From assembly GCA_044225825.1 (NCBI GenBank), contig JBGAIB010000001.1, forward strand, positions 62,001 through 126,000: a DNA stretch of 64,000 nt, written 5' to 3'. Position numbers and translations under genes: made by a program. Under the pieces are notes generated by a model. The model was not told the DNA's origin, did not search any database, and worked only from the letters and a program-made list of their open reading frames with translations. This DNA is from Bog-950 sp044225825. GTDB lineage: Bacteria; Bacteroidota; Bacteroidia; Chitinophagales; LD1. Below are positions 57,205-64,000 of this stretch, piece by piece (position 1 is the first letter of the stretch; the number at the start of each line of letters is the position of its first letter).

Positions 57205-59106
57205 ATGGCTACAAGCAAGAACGAAGAAGTTAGATATACCGAAGACGAGGTAAAAACCCTGGACTGGCTGGAACACATCCGTATGCGCCCCGGTATGTAT
57301 ATCGGTAAAACAGGCGATGGCTCCAGCATGGATGATGGTATCTATATTCTTTTGAAGGAAGTAGTAGATAACTGTATCGACGAATTTCAGATGGGTTATG
57401 GTAAAAAAGTAGATGTAACGGTAACCAAGGAAAAAGTATCGGTACGTGATTATGGCCGTGGTATTCCATTGGGCAAACTGGTAGACTGCGTATCGCAGAT
57501 AAACACCGGCGCTAAATACGATAGCAAGGCATTCAAAAAATCGGTGGGCTTAAACGGGGTAGGTACCAAAGCCGTAAACGCTTTATCGGCCAACTTTAAG
57601 GCCTATGCTGTGCGCGAAGGCCAGAAAAAGGTGGCAGAATTTGAGGCAGGCAAACTGGTGAAGGAACATAAACTTGAAAAAACCGATGAGCCGAACGGAA
57701 CTTACATTGAGTATGTACCGGATAACAAGATATTCAAAAACTACCACTACCTGAGCGAGTATGTGGAGCAGATGATTCAGAACTACACCTATCTGAACAC
57801 CGGGCTTGCATTTTACTACAATGGTCAAAAATACATTTCGCAACAGGGATTGCACGACTTGCTTAGCCGTAAGAAGGACCCTGAATCGATGGTGTATCCT
57901 ATCATACACCTAAGCAGTGATGATATTGAAATTGCCATGACGCATACCCAGCAATATGGCGAAGAGTATTACAGTTTTGTAAACGGACAATACACCATAC
58001 TGGGAGGTACCCACCTGCAGGCCTTCCGCGAAGCAGTGGTTAAAACAGTACGAGAGTTTTACAAAAAGGACTTTGATACCGTGGACATCCGCGAGGCGAT
58101 ATGCGCTGCTATTTCGGTGCGCATCCAGGAGCCGGTATTTGAATCGCAAACCAAAACGAGGTTGGGTACCGACAAACTGCACGGCGAGGACCGTACCATG
58201 AAGCAGTTTGTAGGCGAGTTTGTAAAGGAACACCTGGATAACTACCTGCATAAACACCCGGAAACTGCCGATGCGCTGTTGAAGCGTATTCTACAGAGCG
58301 AACGCGAACGCAAGGAGATTGCAGGTATTAAAAAACTGGCCAGCGAACGCGCCAAGAAGGCCAACATACACAACAAAAAACTGCGCGACTGCCGTTTGCA
58401 TTTAAATGATGACCGTAAGCTGAGTGATGAAGACCGTTTCCGCACTACGTTGTTTATTACAGAAGGTGACTCTGCGAGCGGTTCTATCACCAAATCGCGT
58501 AACCCCGACTTTCAGGCGGTATTCTCGCTGCGTGGTAAACCACTGAACTGTTTTGGTTTAACCAAAAAGGTGGTTTATGAGAATGAGGAATTCAACCTGC
58601 TGCAACATGCACTGAACATTGAGGACCTGATGGAGGACCTGCGTTACCATAACATTGTGATAGCTACCGATGCAGACGTGGATGGTATGCACATCCGCTT
58701 GCTGCTCCTCACCTTCTTCCTGCAATTTTTCCCCGACCTGGTACGCAACGGGCATGTAAAAATTCTGGAAACGCCGCTCTTCCGCGTGCGCAACAAACAG
58801 AAAACTATTTACTGCTACGATGAAGAAGAAAAACAAAAGGCTATTAAAACCCTGAACGGCAAAGCCGAAATAACCCGCTTTAAAGGTTTGGGTGAAATAT
58901 CGCCTGAGGAATTCGGTGGCTTTATCGGTGACGATATTCGCCTGAGCCCTGTGATTATTGAAGACAAGATTAAAATTGAAAAGCTGCTGGAATACTACAT
59001 GGGTAAGAACACCGACGACCGCCAGCGCTTTATTATAGATAACCTGCGCTTTGAAAAAGATACGGTTGATAACGCACAGGAAGTAGAACTTGAATTAGCC
59101 GATTAA
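57205..59106 (+). CDS. parE: DNA topoisomerase IV subunit B (ParE)
   Basis: 633 residues. GHKL ATPase: EHIRMRPGMYIGKTGDG, EVVDNCIDEFQMGYG (ATP-binding Asn), DYGRGIP, GVGTKAVNALS. Transducer domain, then TOPRIM with FITEGDSASGS (catalytic Glu) and ATDADVDGMHIRLLL (metal Asp-x-Asp), and the C-terminal tower RFKGLGEISPEEFGGF. It decatenates chromosomes with ParC using ATP. Short length and motifs match the Bacteroidota ParE form rather than GyrB. 28 bp upstream of parC. Confidence 0.95.
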   Translation: MATSKNEEVRYTEDEVKTLDWLEHIRMRPGMYIGKTGDGSSMDDGIYILLKEVVDNCIDEFQMGYGKKVDVTVTKEKVSVRDYGRGIPLGKLVDCVSQINTGAKYDSKAFKKSVGLNGVGTKAVNALSANFKAYAVREGQKKVAEFEAGKLVKEHKLEKTDEPNGTYIEYVPDNKIFKNYHYLSEYVEQMIQNYTYLNTGLAFYYNGQKYISQQGLHDLLSRKKDPESMVYPIIHLSSDDIEIAMTHTQQYGEEYYSFVNGQYTILGGTHLQAFREAVVKTVREFYKKDFDTVDIREAICAAISVRIQEPVFESQTKTRLGTDKLHGEDRTMKQFVGEFVKEHLDNYLHKHPETADALLKRILQSERERKEIAGIKKLASERAKKANIHNKKLRDCRLHLNDDRKLSDEDRFRTTLFITEGDSASGSITKSRNPDFQAVFSLRGKPLNCFGLTKKVVYENEEFNLLQHALNIEDLMEDLRYHNIVIATDADVDGMHIRLLLLTFFLQFFPDLVRNGHVKILETPLFRVRNKQKTIYCYDEEEKQKAIKTLNGKAEITRFKGLGEISPEEFGGFIGDDIRLSPVIIEDKIKIEKLLEYYMGKNTDDRQRFIIDNLRFEKDTVDNAQEVELELAD

Positions 59107-59134
59107 TTAACGAATACCTTATTAACCCTAGCAG

Positions 59135-61729
59135 ATGAAGGAAAGTAAAGAACCATTTGACCCCACCGCGCGTGACGGAGAAGGCGCATCGGGCCATGTG
59201 GACGGGATGTTTAAGAACTGGTTTCTGGATTACGCTTCGTACGTAATTCTGGAGCGTGCAGTTCCGGCCATTGAGGATGGCCTTAAGCCCGTGCAGCGCC
59301 GAATACTGCATGCGCTGAACGAGATGGATGACGGCCGCTTTAACAAGGTGGCGAACGTTATAGGCCAAACCATGCAATATCACCCACACGGTGATGCCTC
59401 TATCGGTGATGCACTGATAAACATAGGTCAGAAAGAATTAATGTTTGACACCCAGGGTAACTGGGGTGATGTGCGCACCGGCGACAGCGCTGCTGCACCT
59501 CGTTATATTGAGGTACGTCTTTCGAAGTTTGCCAAGGAAGTTGCCTTTAACAATCAAACTACCGAATGGCAGCTAAGTTACGACGGCCGCAAGAAAGAGC
59601 CGGTAACCCTGCCAATCAAGTTCCCTTTGCTGTTATCGCAGGGCGCTGATGGTATTGCGGTTGGTCTTTCCACCAAATTGCTGCCACACAACTTTATTGA
59701 GTTGTGCGAAGCCAGTATCAATTACCTGGAAGGCAAGCGCTTTCGCTTATTACCTGATTTCCCTACCGGTGGGTATGTGGATGTAGCAGAATACAACAAG
59801 GGTGAGCGAGGAGGCAAAGTGAAGGTGCGTGCCAAGATTGAGGTGGTAGACAAAAAAACTCTTGCCATCCGCGAAATACCTTTTGGCACTACAACGGTTA
59901 GCCTTATTGAAAGCATCCTGAAGGCACAGGACAAGGGCAAGATCAAGATCAAAAAGGTAATTGATAACACCGCTAAGGATGTTGAAATACTGATTGAGTT
60001 GGTGCCCGGTTCGGACCCTGATGTAACCATTGATGCGCTGTATGCATTTACCGATTGCCAGTCGTCGATTTCGGTAAATGCCTGCGTAATTGTGGAAGAC
60101 AAGCCGATGTTCCTGAACGTGCATGAAATACTGGAACGCAGTACTGAACGCACCAAGGATTTACTACGCCGTGAGTTGGAGATACGGCAGGCCGGGTTGA
60201 ACGAGAAGTGGCATTTCAGCTCGCTGGAAAAGATCTTTATCGAAAAGCGCATTTACCGTAACATTGAAGAGTGCGAAACCTGGGAAGATGTACTTTCTAC
60301 TATCGACAAAGGATTGAAGCCTTATAAAAAGCTTTTCCGCCGCGAGATAACAGAGGAGGATATCATCCGCCTTACTGAGATTAAGATCAAGCGTATCTCG
60401 AAATTCGATTCGTTTAAAGCGGACGAGGAAATAAAGGGTATAGAGGCTGAACTAAAGGAGGTGGCCCATCACCTGAAACACCTGAACGATTTTTGTATCG
60501 CTTACTTCCAGAACCTGATTAAAAAATACGGTAAGGGCCGCGAACGCAAAACAGAAATCAAAGGCTTTGAAGAAATTGAAGTAAAACAAGTAGCTGCCAC
60601 CAACGCCAAATTGTATGTAAACCGTGCAGAGGGTTTCCTTGGCACCGGTTTAAAGAAAGATGAGTTTGTGTGCGAGTGCAGCGACCTGGACGATATCATC
60701 GCCTTTACCCGTGCCGGTAAAATGATGGTAGTGCGCCTTGGCGATAAGAAGTTTGTTGGCAAGGACATTATCTACATCAACGTTTGGAAGAAAAACGACG
60801 AACGGACAGCTTACAACCTGGCTTACTACGATGGCGCCAGCAAGCGCACCTTTGTTAAGCGCTTTAATGTAACGGGTATTACCCGCGATAAAGAGTACGA
60901 TTTAACGCAAGGTGGTGCGGGCAGCAAGGTGCTGTATTTTACCGCCAATGCTAACAGCGAAAGCGAACTGGTAAAGGTACAATTGCACCCTAACAGCACG
61001 GCACGCATCAAGGAATTTGAATTCGATTTCGGCACCATTGACATTAAAGGCCGGGCATCGGTAGGCAACATCCTGACCAAGTTTCCGGTGCGGAAGATGG
61101 ATTTGATTGAAAAAGGTAAATCGTCCATTGGCGGAATGAAGTTGTGGTTCGATGAAAAATTCGGCCGCCTGGTAAACGAGGAAAAAGAAAAGAGCCGCTA
61201 CCTGGGTGAGTTTAATACCGGCGACCAGATACTGGTGGTTTACAAAGATGGCAACGTGGAGTTAACCAATTTTGAACTGACCAACAAGTATGAAATGGAC
61301 GATGTTTATACAGTTGAAAAATTCAGTCCGGAAACGATTTATACCTGCGTGTATTACGATGGCGATAACAAGGATTACTACGTTAAGCGTTTTAAAATTG
61401 AATTAAAAACGGAACGCTTTAAATCGCCTATCATCAGCGAACATAACAACTCCAAGTTGCATGTCTTCTCTTCGCGTCCAGAAGTATGGGTAAAATACAA
61501 AGTGGAGAAAGGCAAGAGCAAAGAAAAGGTGGAAGAAGAAACCAAGGTAAACGACCTGATTGATGTGAAAGGATGGAAAGCCCTTGGCAATCGCCTGAGC
61601 ACCTTTAATGTTAGCGGTAAGGTAACCGAGGAAGTTAAAACACCCAAAGAGGTTAAAATAGGCACCACCATTGAACTGGATGTAAACCCCAAGGCAGCTA
61701 AGAAAGGCAACCAGGGAGACCTGTTCTGA
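59135..61729 (+). CDS. parC: DNA topoisomerase IV subunit A (ParC)
   Basis: 864 residues. Catalytic winged helix with Tyr124 in AAPRYIEV, preceded by QYHPHGDASIGDAL and GNWGDVRTGD. The quinolone-pocket residues are visible in that region (HGDASIGD). The coiled tower runs about 350-480. C-terminal beta-pinwheel (about 500-820) has degenerate GyrA-box-like blades (IIAFTRAGKMMVVRLGDKKF, IDIKGRASVGNILTKFPVRK). The GQ..-type GyrA box is not clear, which fits ParC rather than GyrA. Lys/Ala-rich C-terminus. Works as a heterotetramer with ParE. Confidence 0.95.
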   Translation: MKESKEPFDPTARDGEGASGHVDGMFKNWFLDYASYVILERAVPAIEDGLKPVQRRILHALNEMDDGRFNKVANVIGQTMQYHPHGDASIGDALINIGQKELMFDTQGNWGDVRTGDSAAAPRYIEVRLSKFAKEVAFNNQTTEWQLSYDGRKKEPVTLPIKFPLLLSQGADGIAVGLSTKLLPHNFIELCEASINYLEGKRFRLLPDFPTGGYVDVAEYNKGERGGKVKVRAKIEVVDKKTLAIREIPFGTTTVSLIESILKAQDKGKIKIKKVIDNTAKDVEILIELVPGSDPDVTIDALYAFTDCQSSISVNACVIVEDKPMFLNVHEILERSTERTKDLLRRELEIRQAGLNEKWHFSSLEKIFIEKRIYRNIEECETWEDVLSTIDKGLKPYKKLFRREITEEDIIRLTEIKIKRISKFDSFKADEEIKGIEAELKEVAHHLKHLNDFCIAYFQNLIKKYGKGRERKTEIKGFEEIEVKQVAATNAKLYVNRAEGFLGTGLKKDEFVCECSDLDDIIAFTRAGKMMVVRLGDKKFVGKDIIYINVWKKNDERTAYNLAYYDGASKRTFVKRFNVTGITRDKEYDLTQGGAGSKVLYFTANANSESELVKVQLHPNSTARIKEFEFDFGTIDIKGRASVGNILTKFPVRKMDLIEKGKSSIGGMKLWFDEKFGRLVNEEKEKSRYLGEFNTGDQILVVYKDGNVELTNFELTNKYEMDDVYTVEKFSPETIYTCVYYDGDNKDYYVKRFKIELKTERFKSPIISEHNNSKLHVFSSRPEVWVKYKVEKGKSKEKVEEETKVNDLIDVKGWKALGNRLSTFNVSGKVTEEVKTPKEVKIGTTIELDVNPKAAKKGNQGDLF

Positions 61730-61752
61730 TTGAAGTGTTAGCACCAAAAAGC

Positions 61753-61781
61753 AAAGGCCCTGTACAACAGGGCCTTTTTTC
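61753..61781. terminator. Terminator of parE-parC
   Basis: AAAGGCCCTGT (61753-61763), ACA loop, ACAGGGCCTTT (61767-61777) and TTTCT. An 11-bp perfect stem between convergent genes. Confidence 0.92.
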
Positions 61782-61830
61782 TGTACTTCCGTTAATGGGT
61801 AGCTTAGCGGAAGCTGCTTTAAGCGTTCGA

Positions 61831-62556
61831 CTAAGGTACGATTTCGTCGTATGTAAAGAAAGTTTTTAATTGGTTTGGATAAACCGATGCACCGCGGTAA
61901 CCACCGGTCCATACCGTGTAGCTTTGGCCCGGGTCGACTTTGATGGTATACAGGGGAAGGCTATCAATTACCTGGAGTGTGCTGGCATCCAGCACTTGTA
62001 TATCCTGCCAGCCTGCGTCAACAGGGATGAAAGTAGTATAGCTCTCCGACGGATTTGTTCCTGCATATTTCAGATTGCTGGCCAGGGTTGCACCGCCTTT
62101 TAAACGATAAGTAATGTTACCAGCATTTGGCGATACATTGATAAACTTGATGGCACCTTTACCGGACGGCAATGAGGTAGGTACGGTATCATTGAGCACT
62201 ATGTATTTAACGTGCGGCAACGAATCAAAAAGGATAAACGTGTAGCTTTTATCGGTGGCTCCTGTAAGCGAGGCTGCGTTAACAAGCGTGCCATGGCTAT
62301 CTTCTACCGTAAGTGTAACACTGCCATTCTTGTATTTGCCGTAAGCACTTCCCATCAGGTAGTACACATCCGTTAAACTGTACGATTCTCCACCGCCATG
62401 GAGGTAAAAATCGGCATGCTGGTGAGCAGGGCTGGCATTAATGTATTGTACATAAGTATACCCGCCGGAATTGTTGTTGTTATCATCGTCCTTTTTACAG
62501 GCAGCCGTTGCAAGCAATAAAGCGGCAACGGTCATCATCATAAATTGTTTTTTCAT
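61831..62556 (-). CDS. DUF4397 lipoprotein
   Basis: 241 residues. Lipoprotein signal MKKQFMMMTVAALLLATAAC, Cys at 20, followed by an Asp/Asn-rich linker (KKDDDNNNNSGG). DUF4397 pattern: YVQYINASPAHQHADFYLHG (first module), then a second IKFINVSPNAGNITYRLKG, each followed by beta-strands that end SYTFILFD and SYTVWTGG. Function unknown; a cell-envelope Ig-like protein with two tandem modules. It is upstream-paired with another lipoprotein gene in the same direction. Confidence 0.88.
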   Translation of the reverse strand: MKKQFMMMTVAALLLATAACKKDDDNNNNSGGYTYVQYINASPAHQHADFYLHGGGESYSLTDVYYLMGSAYGKYKNGSVTLTVEDSHGTLVNAASLTGATDKSYTFILFDSLPHVKYIVLNDTVPTSLPSGKGAIKFINVSPNAGNITYRLKGGATLASNLKYAGTNPSESYTTFIPVDAGWQDIQVLDASTLQVIDSLPLYTIKVDPGQSYTVWTGGYRGASVYPNQLKTFFTYDEIVP

Positions 62557-62578
62557 ATCAGATTGGTGGTTTTAGTTT

Positions 62579-63091
62579 TTAGTTCGAATATTTTACGTTG
62601 ATCAATTGCCCATCAGTAATGCTTACTGCGCCCGACCCGGTAGTGCTTACCGCCTCGAATGCGAAAGAGCCCGATAGACGCTTGTTAACAGTATCAACTG
62701 TAGCGATGGTTATGAAGCCGATATGTGTAGCCGTATCAGTTGTAAAATCTCCCAGCGTTTCATCGGTGTAAATACCCTGTCCGTAACCATTCCATGGAAT
62801 GCCACTGTTGGCCGGATACTTCAGGGGATATGTTCCGGGTACCGGAGGATAGGGCAATAGTGCGAGACTACAGGTGCGGTCGTTTCTATCGCTTACGCAG
62901 GCAGTAAAGGTTAAATTGAACATGGTAGAGCCGTGCACATACAAAACCACATTGGAGGTCATGGCATTGCCATTTTCCTTCCAGGTAGCGACTAAAGTTC
63001 CCGGGCAATTTGTGCTGTCACTATCGTGGTGGCACGAACTGAAAAAACCGGCCAGCAGCAAGGCCAGCAATAAACGAACATTACTTTTCAT
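62579..63091 (-). CDS. Lipoprotein of unknown function
   Basis: 170 residues. Lipoprotein signal MKSNVRLLLALLLAGFFSSC, Cys at 20, then HHDSDSTNCPG. The mature part is beta-rich (VATWKENGNAMTSNVVLYVHG, IGFITIATVDTVNKRLSGSFAFEA), a pattern of Bacteroidota DUF6252-type lipoproteins in which a gain of a -GKR/RLSG strand and a final GQLINVKY recur (weak inference). 22 bp upstream of the DUF4397 gene and likely in one transcript with it. Divergent from the gene at the right edge. Confidence 0.75.
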   Translation of the reverse strand: MKSNVRLLLALLLAGFFSSCHHDSDSTNCPGTLVATWKENGNAMTSNVVLYVHGSTMFNLTFTACVSDRNDRTCSLALLPYPPVPGTYPLKYPANSGIPWNGYGQGIYTDETLGDFTTDTATHIGFITIATVDTVNKRLSGSFAFEAVSTTGSGAVSITDGQLINVKYSN

Positions 63092-63238
63092 AGCAGATTG
63101 GTATTTTGAACATTGATTATATTGCGAAAGTGCCTATATGACCAAATATCCCAAAGTCAAATTTTAACGGCTGGTGGAATGCAAACTACATTTTACCGCA
63201 CAATTGTTTTATTTTCAATAAATTAGCTAACATTTAGT

Positions 63239-64000
63239 ATGGACGATTTATTTCGTTTAATCAAGAGCATGGATACCGAAGAAAAACGGTATTTCAGAAG
63301 GTTTGGCCTGAAGGATGATTCAAAGGGTAAAAGCCAGACGGAGAAGTTATTTGACTTACTGGAGCAAATGGAAACTTTTGATGAAGACCAGTTGAATTAC
63401 CGTTTAAAACGCGAAAAGCTCGACAAACAAATAGCCTCCCTTAAGAGCTACCTAACTGAAAAGTTACTTGACTCTTTGCTTTGGTATCGGAAATCATCCT
63501 TCCCAGGCCTTGCTAACTCATTCGAACTTGCCAAAATTGGAATGCTGGAAGAACGTGGGCTACAGGAGGAGGCAGACAGGTTAATGCGCAGGCTATCGCC
63601 TTCTGTAGCTGCCTCTGAATCTTTTACTGACCGATGGAACATATTGGCCAAAAGAATTTCCAACGCTTCTAATGCCTTCCTTTCAGACCGCAAGGTTGAT
63701 TTTGAAGAAGTAAATACCTGGCTACAAGAACGGGCTGAATTGCTGCAACAGATGGAACGTTTTAACGCCTACGATTCGTTACTAATGCAGCAGTTGAAGG
63801 TAATGCGCAAAGCTATGTTAGCCCGTAACGAGCAGGAATTAGCCCAACTAAACCAGCTTTTTGAAAGTAACCTGGTGCAGGATAAGCAACAAGCCAACAG
63901 TGCCGAATCGCTGTTTATTTTTTACACACTACGCATTCACCATTTTTCGATTTTACAACAGCCTGCAGCACATTTTAACGAAGCACTTGCCCTGGTCAAT
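63239..64000 (+). CDS. Helical protein of unknown function, N-terminal part (cut by window edge)
   Basis: ATG at 63239 opens a frame with no stop to the window end (254 codons). It reads MDDLFRLIKSMDTEEKRYFR, then RFGLKDDSKGKSQTEKLFDLLEQ. The LFRLIKSM...EKRYF start is a pattern I recall from Bacteroidota helical, TPR-like cytosolic proteins of unknown role. All-helical, charged, with repeats such as LMRRLSPSV, LLQQMERFNAYDSLLMQQLKVM. No signal peptide or catalytic motif. The 147-bp divergent spacer to the left is A/T-rich and holds its promoter, though no clean -7 box is seen. Confidence 0.82.
   Translation, partial: MDDLFRLIKSMDTEEKRYFRRFGLKDDSKGKSQTEKLFDLLEQMETFDEDQLNYRLKREKLDKQIASLKSYLTEKLLDSLLWYRKSSFPGLANSFELAKIGMLEERGLQEEADRLMRRLSPSVAASESFTDRWNILAKRISNASNAFLSDRKVDFEEVNTWLQERAELLQQMERFNAYDSLLMQQLKVMRKAMLARNEQELAQLNQLFESNLVQDKQQANSAESLFIFYTLRIHHFSILQQPAAHFNEALALVN

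Overview
The window looks like a chromosomal segment of a Bacteroidota bacterium, probably from the Chitinophagales/Sphingobacteriales side (the order is an inference). The evidence is: promoters of the TTTG-N19-TAnnTTTG type, T9SS sorting domains of both type A and type B, a PorP/SprF protein, a Porin_10-like porin, a PafA alkaline phosphatase, a TonB receptor, and long-tailed S16. There are no mobile-element genes, no rRNA or tRNA that I can see, and no CRISPR array. Most of the window is core-genome housekeeping with a few lineage-specific secreted-protein clusters.

Layout: 1-1.9 kb holds the edge of ribD and an SDR/glycosyltransferase pair (- strand). 2.0-9.4 kb carries the rpsP-rimM ... 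trmD-rplS ribosomal set, split by a PAS histidine kinase and two tandem paralogous secreted proteins. 9.7-12.3 kb is a two-AAA CbxX/CfxQ-type ATPase with a repeated N-terminal domain. 12.4-16.3 kb is an osmotic-stress group (MscS channel, fused trehalose-6-P synthase/phosphatase) followed by a NUDIX gene. 16.4-19.1 kb is rpsA and a DUF3788-like protein. 19.1-23.5 kb is a divergent pair of extracellular phosphatases (PhoD-like with T9SS tail, and PafA). 23.5-31.8 kb is porin-punA-lpxK (-) and NIF3, zinc-ribbon, TPR and murB (+).

31.8-33.1 kb is a 1.27-kb gene-free block of nested direct repeats, dominated by paired TTTACACT octamers on a 42-bp register. 33.1-40.3 kb is a T9SS operon (PorP/SprF, OmpA/PorE-like, large CHU_C adhesin, small secreted protein). 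40.4-44.9 kb has a Cys-rich lipoprotein, an RsmB-type methyltransferase, an FG-GAP protein and a TauE/SafE exporter.

45.0-47.5 kb contains an alkyltransferase-like gene and a cysE-cysK operon. This operon is preceded by a 20-codon leader ORF with five consecutive Cys codons and a terminator that can be exchanged for an antiterminator: an apparent cysteine-specific ribosome-mediated attenuator, the most interesting system in the window. 47.5-49.3 kb has a TlpA-like and a DUF4846 gene. 49.3-57.1 kb is a probable metal-regulated (iron) operon: imelysin, di-heme oxidoreductase, imelysin, HTTM protein, TonB receptor and a 48-aa Cys/Lys-rich protein. Its strong promoter lies between two copies of a 19-bp inverted repeat. 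57.2-61.7 kb is parE-parC, and 61.8-64.0 kb holds two lipoproteins and the start of a helical protein cut by the window end.

Several genes important for function were recovered outside long ATG-initiated frames: the ribD and right-edge partial genes, the cysteine leader, the 48-aa Cys-rich protein, and the true 5' end of lpxK, which appears to start at ATC. All functional calls rest on reading motifs by eye; no search or folding program was run.
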